From: Sipunculus nudus
Taxonomy: Eukaryota; Annelida; Sipuncula; Golfingiida; Sipunculidae
NCBI GenBank assembly: GCA_026874595.1
Contig: CM049317.1
Location: forward strand, 31,546,901 to 31,610,900
Reading direction: 5' to 3'
Length of the DNA stretch: 64,000 bases
Position numbers and translations under genes: made by a program. The notes under the pieces are model-generated. The model searched no databases. It had not been told where the DNA came from and was given only the letters and a program-made list of their open reading frames with translations. Positions 24,571 to 36,886 of the stretch are shown here, in pieces (positions within the stretch are counted from its first letter, which is position 1; each line of letters starts with the position of its first letter).

Positions 24571-26640
24571 TACTCTACAGTATTGACATATATAATATTT
24601 AAATTTGAATGTCTAGAAATGAGTTTAAGTACTTACTTCAACCTTTACAATTAACTATTATTCCCCTCTAATTTACTAATGAGTGTACGTGTATGAAACA
24701 TAAACCATACATGTTGGTCTAGGAAGCTTATAGCCATAGGCATATGCAGCCATTTGAAGCCGACAACGCTGTGAATTAGTGTGCAATCATAATCACTGTA
24801 TTCAAAGCTCTCTCTCCCAAGGGCCTCTCATATCTACTGCAAGAAAGAATCGATCCATCGATTCAATATTTGGTGTACTTGCTGATGCCGGTCATAAAAA
24901 AAAGTAGACCATATTAAGTAGTTCAGTTAACACTAGTAACATAAAAAGGCCCCAATAGGAATTGTCTGCATCAGAACCTTTGTTGTACTGATTGAAGAAC
25001 AGTCCTTTATGCAAACTGTGTATTCAACCAGTTATAGATAAGAATAAAACGGATAATGTCGGCATTTTGAATATCTCAGTCACTCTTGTTTATTGGCATT
25101 GTCTGATAACTGTATACATATTCAGTTTATTAGATATATTACCCGAAACTGATTTAAAAATACCGGAATGTATCAATCAGTCGGTCTGCACAACATTTTG
25201 TTGACGGTACCAATGCATAAATATTACAAGAGAACATATCAATCAGGTAAGAACATTTCCCGATTACTCGGCTATGACTTACGCAAAGGTGTATAAAGTA
25301 TAGCCAATGCCTGTGAACGGATTCCTAATTATGAAAGTTATATGAAGACTGATTTTATTTTATAAATGGTTATTATAAAAAACATAAGTAAATGGTCACC
25401 CGTAATCTTATTAACTCAGCAGGTGGGTTCCGTAATTATTTGACATGAACAATTTCATTAGAAATACTATATAATTTGCTTATATAAATTTGACAACTAT
25501 AAATGTTGTTAAATTTTAATTAAAGGAAGCTGTAGATAATTTGCTTACATAAATTTTACCTTATAAATGATCTTATGGCTTCTTTCCTTATCAAGATAAA
25601 ACGAATTTTGTTCTCACAGTCACATCCGCGATTACTTGTACAGAAATATTTCAGGATCATATTAAGTCAGCAGTACATCTTTTCAAAATGCAAACTGTTC
25701 AAGAGACTAGCATGAAGGTGTTTATGGGATACCAAGCAAACAGAACATGAATCATAGATCTGAATCAGGCAGGTGCTATGGTAATGTAAGCATGATGTAA
25801 CATAATTGCAGAATCACACTAACGAGGAAAACTTAAGCATTTTCCCTTGGTTTACAATAAAAGATTTAGTTACACTTAGAAAAACGTATATCTGTTGAAT
25901 GTTAAAATATTGAATTTATTGTCAATAGGTTGAAATTTAGATGTTCATGTCACGCTACAGGCAGGCAAGGCTTTGTGCTGCGATAATTTTTATTGGTACG
26001 TTTTGAAAATGTCAACCTTTTTTAAAGATTAAAGAATGAAAAGTAACTGTCAAAAGATTATTAGAATGTTTACATTAAAAACGATAGGTGCTGGTAATAG
26101 AGTTTTATGATACAATACGAAATTTAGGCGTTTTCCGGCGGCATAAACATGAGTACTTGTTTATTAAAAACAGTTTATGTTACAACTGTAAAAACCGTTA
26201 TTCTTAAAACAGTTAGCCATTGTCAATTTGCCAACAGTGTGTGAATAGTGCATGTACCTTTATTATATTTCGCGTCTGCAAATTGATGATTTGCATGGCC
26301 CGTTTCATTTACAAATATACAAATTCATATACATATACACAGTCATAAGAAAACTGTCATGAACTGTTGTTACAAGTAATGGACAAGTCATGATATTTTG
26401 TTGTATTTGAAGTGTATGGACGTTGTGATACTGTGAACACAGCATTAAAAAGGACCAGGAGAGACACTCTTTTTAAAGACTATGCCCTCCATGTGAATGA
26501 TAAAAAAGGTGTAGGTGTGTACATGTCCTTTGGAAGTGGACGCCCATTGGTCCACGCGGTAAAGAAAGGAGTGCTGAAATCATTGAACTTGCTTTAAGTA
26601 AGAATAGCCATTTTTAACCATTCCAAATAATGTTAATAAA
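24571..26640. other. Unassigned DNA with one R5 trace
   Basis: A trace of dispersed repeat R5 lies at 25175-25265 (GCACAACATTTTGTTGACGG, then GGTACCAATGCA). Two open frames, 24992-25204 and 26412-26597, show no recognisable domain. The rest holds nothing that could be identified. Confidence 0.4.
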
Positions 26641-26647
26641 GTGGCGG

Positions 26648-27022
26648 TTAATAAAGATATATCCTTTGAAAAGCACCATGGGACATAACACATAACCCTA
26701 CACATAATCCTAGCATTTGTTTAGAGGCAATCAGATCAAATATTAGAGCCATCTTCCATGAAAGACGTTTAACCTCGTCTCTTGGCATATACTTGTGGTC
26801 CATTTTCCTCTGTCTGATGGAAGGAAACTGAGAAAAAAACTTGGCAAACCAATTTCTGAGTATGCGACAACCAAAGTTAGTTAAAAAAACCCTGGTAACT
26901 GCGAACCATCGGTTGTCATTGTTGGTGGAATTGTTCCAACCTGAGTGTCGCACCGCCGAAGGAAAGAATTTTTCACGTTCTTTTAAACGGTGAACTAAAT
27001 CGGCTGAATTTTTAAAATGCAC
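26648..27022 (-). other. Unrecognised 124-codon open frame within repeat R8
   Basis: This is one of the longest open frames in the window. It is rich in Phe, Arg and Lys, with phrases such as NRWFAVTRVFLTNFGCRILRN and a Leu-rich end, and has no domain that could be named. Part of the DNA (26810-26950) matches 39235-39400, a second copy in which the frame is not kept open. That suggests a fragment of a dispersed repeat, perhaps once coding. It could also be chance. Confidence 0.25.
26810..26950. repeat. Dispersed repeat R8, copy 1
   Basis: Shared words with 39235-39400 in the same order: AACTGAGAAAAAAACTTGGC, GAGTATGCGACAACCAAAGT, a GGTTGTCATTGTTGGTGGA-like run and CCTGAG. Divergence is about a quarter of the positions by eye. 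Confidence 0.6.
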
Positions 27023-27249
27023 TCAAGAGGATGAAAAAGACGTGTGAAAAAAAATAAAATAAAATTTAACTTACAATTCTCTGGAGAGGCGTTCCATGAA
27101 CAAGGTTTACTAATCCATAGTCTCCATATGGTTACACAAATCACAGTCCTAATCAATCCTGACACTCGCCTTAAGCACAAATCACAAAAGGGTCGCCTGA
27201 CACCACATCCGCTGGACACATGATAATCGCGCACGTGATAATTAGGTTT

Positions 27250-28690
27250 TCACCCCCCCCCCCCCCAGTCCTGAATCACCGTAAAATAAATCTATGGCTT
27301 GACAGATTCTTTCAACTAGAAATACTGGTTTATCTTAATCACTAACAGATAGACTCACAGCCTTCTCTGTAGCACATCTCAGACAATATCTATACCGACA
27401 TAATCACCCTGGGTATATCCAAGAATCTGTACTCAAATTTTTCAGCTTACACAACAATATTTGGTCTTTGTCTGTTTGCTAAGCTTCACTTGGCAGATAT
27501 ACATCGGCTGATTATTAGTCGTTCTGCAAACACATCTCACAAGTGCGTTAGTGAGTTTACGTTTGTCGCCCGCAGACTCTGACATACAATACACCAGGAA
27601 ATCGTCCCTCGGCTGATCAGTTCACACATAACCACGGACCGTCCTCTGGACCGAAAAACTGTAGGACTTCACCATTTACCGCGTTGACCTAGGAGATTGT
27701 GCCTTTAATTTCACGTTTCCAGCATATATACTGTTGCTCACGTCATACATCCTGGCCTATAGCCTTAAAGTATTATTTGGCCTGTCGTCCAATGCATGAA
27801 TACTAAAATGGATACGCCTCCAGAGGCAAAAGTCTGGGAAAAATTATGTGAGCATATGTGTTCCCTTTGAAGTCTGCTATTTACAATGATATTTCGGGAA
27901 ACCGTCTAGACCAAGACCAACAAGAACCAAATTACATGAAATAACGACTGTACTGAAACGAACATGAAGTAAAACATTTAGTTTCCATAAACCTACGTTC
28001 CAAGTTGTCCAAGCAAACATGTAGTAATTTATGTTATTCTGAATCAAAGCATAATAAATTATTTTGACACTAGTCGTATCCAACATTTGACTAAGTCTAT
28101 AAGAATACGAAGGTTAGACACATTTTTAAAGAAAGTGATATGTTCGAACGTTGAAATTTCTTATCTTTTTTGGTGATTATATAACCTTTGGACTTTTGTC
28201 AAATAAAATTATCATAAAAGTATGATTGATTAGATTTATCTAGAAGTTATAGGGACATTAGTGTACCTTACTGGGTAAGTAGAGTTCACTCTCTTGTCAG
28301 AAATATTTCATTTGAGTGACAGCCGATTCCGATTATTTAAGTAATTTAGCTAGATAACCGGGGTCTTTTTTTACACCATACTTTTCATATTTTAATAATT
28401 AAGATATGATCGAGGCTGGCAGAAATCCTTGTTCCATGAACATATTATGCAGCACTACATTGTAGTTCTTAATGTTGATTAGGCATTTGTTGAATAGACT
28501 CTGAAAGGGAATTTGAATCTCTTTGAAAGATACGCAAACTAATTCTTGGTCAGGAAAAAAGGGTGTAAAAATCGACATGCCTGTGGTACAGGCACGGAAC
28601 ATTCAGCAGACCACAAATACTCCAAGTTATGCCCTCCAACTAACTGTTTCATATACATTTAGCGTAAATACTAGGACATTTGTTTATTTC
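27250..28690. other. Unassigned DNA with a poly-C run
   Basis: A run of 15 C lies at 27252-27266. No gene or element was recognised in the rest. Confidence 0.5.
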
Positions 28691-28695
28691 TTATC

Positions 28696-28746
28696 ATATA
28701 TAAATATATATATATATATATTTATATATTATCATATATATTGTCA

Positions 28747-28814
<68 letters not shown>
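28696..28814. repeat. Compound (TA)n microsatellite
   Basis: Interrupted TA units with TTTATATA, TGTCAATATA and GTATATA variants. Open frames on both strands across it (Ile-Tyr repeats) are artefacts. Confidence 0.97.
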
Positions 28815-28817
<3 letters not shown>

Positions 28818-29585
28818 CTGTCGGTAGAATAAAAAAATGTGTGGGCTGCCAGAGCAGTACCCATTTCATAGGAGGACATCTAAGATACTATTATTACAAG
28901 GGAACGGGAACGATTGATGGGAAGGCTAAGTAAAGTGTATCATAATTATGTCCCTGTATCATTTTCATAGATAGCCTACGACTTTGACGTGTATATGACT
29001 TAAAATAGTTTGATATGCAAACTACTACCTAAATAATATGGCACATTTGATAGGAAAACTGCATACATGTTTAAATTGACTGAGTTTTTATTACCTGATA
29101 CCTAATAATCAACTGATAATCAACTGCAATATATGATTTGCAAGAATATTTGTTTTTTAATTTGTGAATTCAAGCTGTAGTATGAAATCTTCCAACATAG
29201 CAAAATACCTTGGGCATGTTTAGTTCAAGAACAGGAAATCTATACTTGGCATATCCAACATATTTATATGACAGACAAATTCTAACAATAAGGCTAACAA
29301 TGTCGAATTTATGAGCCAATTGAGAACAAATCTTTGTTTGAACAAGAAAATACATGAGGTACATACTTTATCTTTGCAAGCAATTAAATCCGATAGTACA
29401 TCAAAAATTTTAAGATGTCGTTATCATGTCCAGGTGCCTCTTGAGGATTTTTTTATTTCTAATTTACACATATAACATACATAATACATAATCCCGCATC
29501 TTACCTTCCATGTATTTCTATGTCATCCTGATTATCTAATTATATCTATCAGCCACCAATCCATGCACAATACCCTTGTTCCAGT
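28815..29585. other. Unassigned DNA
   Basis: No gene or element recognised. Confidence 0.45.
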
Positions 29586-29589
29586 TATA

Positions 29590-29760
29590 TGGTTAGTGGC
29601 CTAGATAGTCGAGGGTTGAAATGCTCGGTTCTCGCCTCTGGAGACCCGAGTTTGATCACACTGGAGGCTTTGATAGTGGGCTCTGGATGCCCGTTCGAGG
29701 CCTATGGTTTTCTCGGGGTTCCCCTAGTCCTACAGACGGTTGAACCACAGCATATGATCC
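29590..29760 (+). repeat. Probable tRNA-derived SINE fragment
   Basis: TGGCCTAGATAGTCGAG looks like a worn A box, and CCGAGTTTGATCAC (from 29646) like a B box, with spacing suitable for a tRNA promoter. Downstream GGTTTTCTCGGGGTTCCCCT resembles the CTCCGGGTT...TCCTCC core seen in many animal SINEs and in the copy at 47294-47545. No terminal poly(A) is clear. The open frame over it is not a gene. Confidence 0.5.
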
Positions 29761-31035
29761 ATGGACAGTGTCGCGATTTTTTTATGATAACTATTTCTAC
29801 AATCCATAAAAAATGAATATGATTATATTAAATTAACTGCTATAGGTGACTTAAAGCCTAATTATAAGTCATGTTTTAAAACCAGATGTGTCAGTCATTA
29901 AACGAACAACAGTAAGCGTGAAAAGCCTGTTCTTAATCTTGCTAGACAGGCATGCAACATTTGCCATTACAGTTTTGACGATTGCAATAAATTGGACTCT
30001 TATACTGAAGATGTCATTGTCATATGACAGAGGATTATATTCCCCAGGTACTGTGTAGAGTCCTGCCATTTTCAATAAATACCATGTAAAACCATTTTAT
30101 CTCGCCTTTCTTGATATCCCACACTAAAATAATACATTTTGTTTCTTTGGGTTATATAATATATAATTTTTTTAGCAAAACGTTCACATTCTTTAACCAT
30201 CTTTTGAAGTCCTGTCCTGTCCTGGTCTGGCAAAAGAGCGTAAGACCGTCAGCGCAGTCAATAGCACCAGCAAAATTACATATTATATATGTATGTATAT
30301 ATATATGTATGTATCTATCAAATACATCAAATACTTCAATAATAAATATATGTTTACCTATAATAAATTTGTACTACTGAAAAGGTAAAAATTAGAAAAG
30401 TTTTTCATTTAAACATATGCTGGTGTCCTCATGAGAGAAAATTAGCCCCGATATTTTTTAGGTTGCCACATACTAATAGGAAACTTCACAATAAAAGTGA
30501 TATTTCTCTTCACATATTAACAGAAAACGTTACAGTAAACGTTATTTTTCTCTGCGGTCTAGAAAATTAGTGTGCTTACTGATCAAGCATATTATTCCCA
30601 AATACTAATTCTACCTACATTTTAAGGGTAGCTATTTTTTTATTTGATAAAATAGAAATATAACTGTATTAATAGTAAATATAATCTCAGCAATTAAAGA
30701 TATTATCTGTTATGCCCCAAAAAATACTTTTTTTTATATTTAGAACAAAAATCTGCAGTTAAAATGGGTCAGAGAACTAAAAACATACTATTTTGGTGAT
30801 TTTACAATAATTCAAAATGGAATATTTATATATTTATATTACTAATGGAATATTAGTGGAACATTTCTTTAAAAAATATACACATCAGAGAATAAAAGTC
30901 CTACACAGAAAATAAAATGTATTTAAGTTATACTGATATTATGATTTTAACGGCTGAAGAAAATTAGTCTCTATGCAAGCCACTAACAACAACGGAATAT
31001 TATCAAACAATTTAATCTCTTCAAAATAATAAGAT
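29761..31035. other. Unassigned AT-rich DNA
   Basis: A short TATG/TA repeat lies near 30285-30315. The minus-strand frame at 29869-30075 has no motif. Nothing else recognised. Confidence 0.45.
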
Positions 31036-31039
31036 GAGC

Positions 31040-31437
31040 AGTTTTCATCATGGGTCAAATTATTATACAGGGATATATGCAGCTTCATGATAAACAATGG
31101 AAGGACATCTGGCTATTATAATGTGATAAGTGGAGTTAAACAAGGGAACCCTCTGTTACAATACCATTATATTCTTACCATTCGAAACATAATCAATTAA
31201 TATGAGGGCTAATAATAAAATCATCAGAATCGGAGATGCAGAAATTAAATGCGAACAATATGCAGGATTACACCTTAGCTATTATATCAGAGAAAACCTT
31301 AGGAATTTATATCTTAAACAGTGTTAAAACCTTTGGAGAGATCAGTGGGCTAATATTAAACTGAAAAAAATCAGAAGGTTTTAATTAGGAAAATTAAGAA
31401 ATAGTTTAAAGAAAAAATATGGTATTACTTGGCCTGA

Positions 31438-31503
<66 letters not shown>

Positions 31504-32433
31504 TATAATAAACAGGAAAATGAACGACTAAAATTTGAATATAATTTCAAACAGATGGAAAAGACTTTAACCTTTTGGAAACATAGAAATCTTAACCTTA
31601 CAAAGAAAAATCCTGATAATTAAAACCTAAAATATCTCTTAATTGACCTATTATTTCAGTAATAACTGCCTTTCTGAGAAGTATATTCATAGATTTAACA
31701 AAATCTTTCGTTGTTTATGGAATGGTGGGAGAGAAAGGAAACAATATTTGTGCTGATCCAAGTAATTGAAAAGGGAGGACTACATGGTCCACATTTACAG
31801 GCAATATTTTTAGCAAGAAGAATATCATGGATAAATAGATATTTTATTAATTAGATTAGACTATGAAAATCCCTTTGGAATTATTTTTAAATTATAATTT
31901 CTAAAGTTTTTAGTGAGATAAAATAATTGTTTTACTTAAAAAAACCACCAATTAGTTTTGAAAACGATTGGACAGTTTTGCAGAGAAGTATTGCAGAGTT
32001 AGTGCTTTGTGAAGATTGACTACTATCCTGACCTAAGTGTAAAAGAACATGATCTGTTGCACAATAAGAATAAACTGTTGGATTATGAAACTTTTTGTCA
32101 CTTTTTACAGAGATGGGTTACGGAAAATACAATATGTCTAATACAATATAAACTTAGAGGATTACAAGGTGTACATTTTTCAGTGTTACAATCTAATATC
32201 AGTAGTCATGAAACTTTGTAAAAATAATGAACATCAAACTGTTAGAACTGCAAATTGACCAGAAACACATTCGAAATGAGCCTACTTATGAACCGAACAT
32301 TGCATTAAAAGAAATTAACAAAATTAGTAAGCAGACACCTCATCAGACAGATAAGAGATCAAATTTTAAAAAAATACACTCAACCAAATATATGGATCTA
32401 ATGAAAAAGATGGACAATACAATATTGTTTTAA
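31040..32433 (+). pseudogene. L1/Tx1-like LINE relic, reverse transcriptase C-terminal half
   Basis: Successive RT motifs are readable in two or three frames. SSWVKLLYRDI and MINNGRTSGYYNVI lead into SGVKQGNPL (usually RGVRQGDPLS) at about 31045-31160. Then RANNKIIRIGDAEIK is followed by QYAGL at about 31258, where an active element has YADD. LGKLRNSLKKKYGITWPE comes next. A (TA)n tract of 64 bases interrupts the relic at 31438-31501. After it come FWKHRNLNLT (near 31576), the GGLHGPHLQAIFLARRISW block near 31773, and a thumb/C-terminal stretch with DLLHNKNKLLDYETFCHFL. Loss of the YADD aspartates, many stops and frame changes mark it as dead. The final zinc knuckle is not seen. Confidence 0.85.
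31438..31501. repeat. (TA)n microsatellite inside the LINE relic
   Basis: TA units with one TTTATA variant, between the WPE motif and the FWKHRNL motif of the reverse transcriptase. Confidence 0.97.
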
Positions 32434-34130
32434 TAACTTAAAATATTGTTTTTATGTAGAGATAAAAGCAGAAACCAAACATAAGTGGGTTTGAAAACTC
32501 TATTTATAAATATACAGGACATTTTATAAACTAAGTGTAAAAAAAAAAACCAAAAAAAACCCAAAAAACAAAAAAAAAAATAAAGAAGACAGGTCAAATA
32601 AAAAGGGGATCGCATTATTTGACTAATTACGAAATTTTGTCTTGACACTATTATTTATTAAATAAATGTGGATTTGAGATACCGTATGGCATATGTTACG
32701 CTTTATGTATATATATTTGTAACTTAATAAAAAACCTGTTATGGAAAGTGCATCAGAAAAATGGTTTCACTGTAAAAAAATATTGTTTTCCTGAACATGC
32801 CTGTTAGATGCATCAAATGTCACTTGCACCCATAATATAGTAAAGGGATTTGATTCAGAATATTTGCTTTATCAGACAGATAATGTCATATAAATAATGT
32901 TTATTGTTTAAATTAATTTTTAATGCTTGTGATAATTACGGCTGGATGTTGAATTTCGGTGACATACCAAGGCTGGTAACCAATTAATGTTAATGTGCCG
33001 ATATTTATGCATAAAGACTTTCAGTATTAAAAAAGATTTTATTTTAAAAAGTTAAAGTGTTTATGTGTTCTTCGGTACTTATTTACGGTATGATCATCAA
33101 ATAATCCAGGGATAATATTTTTTCATTCAGTTATATTCCAAATTTTAAAAGAAATCTAAATGATTGTATATCAGAGGAGAGTAACATACTATTTTTATAT
33201 TACTTTTTATTTCAAATTAGTTTAAATTATTTTATAATAAAAGAAAATAGTAACATTCCAAAACAATATTTATATTATAAACATGCAGTTTGGGACGTGC
33301 CTAGAGCCTTAAAGGGTTTCCGTATTTTCTGTCATCAATAGCGAATTGTCCACATTATAATAAAACACTTTGAATTTTTAATTTATAAACAAAAAAAAAT
33401 ATTTTAATATTTCGAAATTTTGTTCTTATAGACGCTTACCACCTCCAATTTATTAACGGTTATACTTGATTATAATATCCTTTATTAAAATTTAGGAAGC
33501 ATTAATTCTTAGGATCACTTTCTATGGCGTTAGTTAAATTGAAATTAACCATGTCTCCAATGAAAGATACCCTGGAACTTTTGATATATCAAACAGTGCA
33601 CCTTATAAGAATGCTTGGTTAACAAGGAATTTCTATAGCAATTCGTTCAAAGTTTGGTGTTAATACTGGCTAGATTTACTGCGCTAATTTTACCAGGAAC
33701 CAGACACCTACACCAATACTTAAAAGATTTGAAGGCGATATTGTCAACTTGAAATATCTAATACCGCGATTTAATGTTCATCGGGTTCGACATCATTTGG
33801 ACTTGCTCTAAAGTCTTCTCTGAATCTCTTTAGTATAAATCAATTGGAATTTTTAAATAAAAGGGGTGTCATTTGAGTTAATAACAAATATGACATCATT
33901 TGTAAACGATCAAGATTTATTAACAGTTCATCTACCCCAACGTTAGAAGAGAATCACCGGAACCGGTATCCAGCGTTCCACTTATTCTATAACAATACCA
34001 AGGTTAGAAGCGTTTTATTTAAAGAGATGTTTCTTTTATTCAAATAAACCAACCACCAATGATAATGTGTGAACGTTGATTTTTTATTTAATTTTGTGTT
34101 AATTAAAAAAGGATTTTGACTTTCGGCCAA
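32434..34130. other. Unassigned AT-rich DNA
   Basis: An A-rich, C-interrupted tract lies at 32537-32582, just after the LINE relic. It could be its worn tail. No gene recognised. Confidence 0.45.
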
Positions 34131-34134
34131 AACA

Positions 34135-34375
34135 TTTTGAATGGTTTAATGAGAAGACTGTGCCCCACAGGCGTTTATTAATTGCGTACGAGTCATCTTT
34201 GGTGTTACTCGGTGTCACCCCGGGACCCCTCAGTGGCACCCGGATAAAAAAAAACGCATAAAAGGAAGCGATCTCTACCAACTTGTCAAGTAGCCTACAG
34301 CCGACATGCATGGAGACTCTGCAGATGCAGATACTAAGGTTAAGAATCAGATAAATCAACATTCAGACAAGGACG
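34135..34375 (+). repeat. 5'-truncated copy of the SINE at 2845-3238
   Basis: It matches the body and end of the first copy: GAAGACTGTGCCCCAC, TACGAGTCATCTTTG, ACTCGGTGTCACCC, the internal A-run GGATAAAAAAAAACGC, then GGAGACTCTGCAGATG and ACTAAGGTTAAGAATCAG. The tRNA-like head is absent. The minus-strand open frames over the two copies share a start (Leu-Ile-Tyr/Leu-Thr-Tyr) only because the DNA is homologous. Confidence 0.8.
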
Positions 34376-34554
34376 CAATTACATAAACTAAAAGATCATT
34401 TATGATTTAATATATTGAGAATTGCATTTAGTGATATGCCACTGTTGCATTTTGATGATCCTTCTGCCTCGTGTGCCTAAATTTTCTATCGAGTTACAGA
34501 GTCATTCCGTATCGTTTTTAGACCTTGCCGAAACTTAGAACTGAAAAATTACTG

Positions 34555-34740
34555 TTTACTCTGGTAATGTTTACACATATGTAGCATAGAAAACTAGGGT
34601 ATGCCATGGAAGATGCACTGTTATATCTCGCTTGAAGCTTTATTTAATGACGTGATGAGGGACTTAGGAGAGACGCAAAGAATTGTTTTATGATGTGATT
34701 TCAGTCTAAAAAATACAGCATTTATTTGACATTGATATCC
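34555..34740 (+). repeat. Dispersed repeat R4, copy 2
   Basis: Matches 12130-12350 in the order CTGTTTACTCTGGTAATG, ACACATATGTAGCAT, CCATGGAAGATG, GAAGCTTTATTTAATGACG, TGATGAGGGA, ATGATGTGATTTCAGT. Only one copy of the unit duplicated at 12161-12216 is present. Confidence 0.55.
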
Positions 34741-35835
34741 CTTGATGAAGACAGGAATCTTCTGCTGCCTCCTGGATTCTGGGTTTATAATGTTGTGATA
34801 TTACAATAATTACACATAATACTAGCAGCTAATAGAACATGTGATTGCCATAGGTGTTTGGTAAATTATTGTTGCATCTTCCCTGGCATTATTTCATTAA
34901 TTAGCATTTTACTTATTATATGTTTCAATTTCAAACGATAGTTAAATCGACAGATATTCCCATCAGTAAGTAATTTAAAGGGAACTGGAAGTTTAGTACA
35001 TTTCATGAATCGTTAATTTTCCAAAACAAAGCTTAAGTGATCGTTTGATTATCAAAGAACAACAACTAGACATTCACTTGCGATATAAGTCGCAGGAATG
35101 TGACTAATTTTTTAGCGAAAAGCACGATAACCGAGATCGGTTTTCCTAATCGACCACAAGGGACCTACATTTAAAAGGGAAGAGTCAGTTGTTCGAAAAT
35201 TTGAAATTTGCCAATAAGATAAGAGCTAGCCACCATAAAAGGTTTCAACTACATTCCTTTGATGGTACTTAGTGATTCCAAAACAATACAGGATTTATAG
35301 TATAAGTAAAATACAGCACTAGTCCTATGTAACTAAAATCCAGACAAAAAACTCTTTCTGCAGAGATCCCTTAAAGAAAAGTGGCCTTATTTTGCCTTTC
35401 ATCAAAATTATACCAGTCAGCACCACGGATCAGAAATAAATATACAGCATAGTAACATTGCAGAAAACAGTAGATAGGGATCCTAAATGTAGTGATCCGA
35501 CACTCCTAACCTAAAAATGAATTTCTTTTTAATATATTTTAAAACTTTCATTGTACAAATGTCGTGTTCCCACGAGAAGCCAATGATTGTTCTGATGATG
35601 TATTTGAGATTTTACTTTCTCTCATTTGCATACTATTTAAAAGCATCACTGCCGGTGGTAAACTTAAGACATCTGATCAAAAGAAAATCAGTATTAGTCA
35701 CTAATGCAAGTTTTACAGTGGGATTATATTGAACCTGTGCAGTCTAGACGGTTACATGGCTCTTTCATGTTGATGGGGAAAGCCAAACCAGCTGTCTATA
35801 AGGAAGGAAGTTTGGCCAGGGTATCGATACGTGTC
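34741..35835. other. Unassigned DNA
   Basis: No gene recognised. The open frame at 35517-35732 is hydrophobic and Phe/Tyr/Leu-rich, as expected of chance frames in AT-rich DNA. Confidence 0.45.
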
Positions 35836-35839
35836 ACTC

Positions 35840-36010
35840 ACACAAACTAGGCAGTGAAATGCGATAACTCAATCTCATGCAAGGTTGATGTTGTTCGCAG
35901 CGGCGGAAATTATCCTGACAGGTTCCTGTTAGTGTCTGTAGATAGCCATCTGACCATGTTTTCTTAGTATTATGCACGCCGCACAGATCGTTTCACTCAG
36001 ATATTATCGT
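35840..36010 (+). repeat. Dispersed repeat R3, copy 2
   Basis: Carries GTTGATGTTGTTCGCAGCGG, CGGAAATTATCCTGACAGG, TTCCTGTTAGTGTCTGTAG and TGCACGCCGCACAGATCGTT, matching the 40740-40925 copy closely and the 16.8 kb copy more loosely. Confidence 0.7.
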
Positions 36011-36625
36011 CACATATATAAAAAATGAAATCTTATGAAAAATCACCCGCCACGTGTAAAAGCTTCTCCACAATTTCCTTTACGCATTGTGGTAATTGGC
36101 ATAATATATTTTGTTTATCTGTTAAATAAAGGAAAATGCCATCATCAAGGTGCAAGCCTTCCCATTGTGTCTGAAAAAAAGACACTCCAAAGTAACGAAA
36201 TGTTTTCCAGATCCTATAACCATTAGGATAACCATGGTTCATGAGAGAAAGTGTGTATATACTTTGCCTCATCATGAATTATTAGGATTCTTTCTTTATT
36301 GCAAATGTTCCTACGGAATAAAAAGACCCGGCATTAATAAAATTCTGATCGAATAAGCCATAGAGATTGAGCTAAAAAACCTTCACACATGCTATCGCCC
36401 TTATACATATAACAATGTGAACAAGCACCTTTTAACCGAATAGAACGTCACCCGACCCAGGATTGCCTTTAAACATTTAGCAGTCGGCATATCTTTTTTT
36501 TTTTTTACAAATTTTGATGAAACCTCTTATTATTTTTTTCCCATTTAACTGATACATTTAATGATAATAGATTGTCCGGAATGAACATTATTTTCAATGA
36601 ATGATTCTGTGTTTGACACAGTGGA
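36011..36625. other. Unassigned DNA
   Basis: No feature recognised beyond a T-run near 36494-36505. Confidence 0.45.
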
Positions 36626-36886
36626 CTATTTCACTGAAAAATAAAGTACTGTCACAAACTCAGTTTTAAGACACTCTGGATAAAGAAGAAGGCTACTTGT
36701 GTCTGTTGCTTGCTCGTTGGTAGCTGACAATGCCGATGCAGAAATAGAAGCCCGTACGTAGCGAGCTGAGTGGGGAGTCTGTTCTGGGTTTGGTGCCACT
36801 GTGTTTCGGTCTCCCACTGCTCCATTTGTTCTTAAGTCAGATGTTGACGATAGAAGCGACAGTTCGATGGACGGTGTTTCTAGCAC
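36626..36886 (-). CDS. Possible coding exon, unrecognised
   Basis: A minus-strand frame of about 86 codons lies in DNA richer in G+C than its surroundings. Its composition is protein-like: LETPSIELSLLSSTSDLRTN, then DRNTVAPNPEQTPHSARYVR and a Ser/Ala/Thr-rich stretch. The first codon is GTG, inside TGACGTGCTAG, so a true start is not seen. The CTAG just upstream could be a splice acceptor after an AT-rich stretch. Low complexity suggests a disordered segment. No domain, neighbour exon or repeat partner was found. It may be chance. Confidence 0.25.
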   Translation of the reverse strand: MLETPSIELSLLSSTSDLRTNGAVGDRNTVAPNPEQTPHSARYVRASISASALSATNEQATDTSSLLLYPECLKTEFVTVLYFSVK

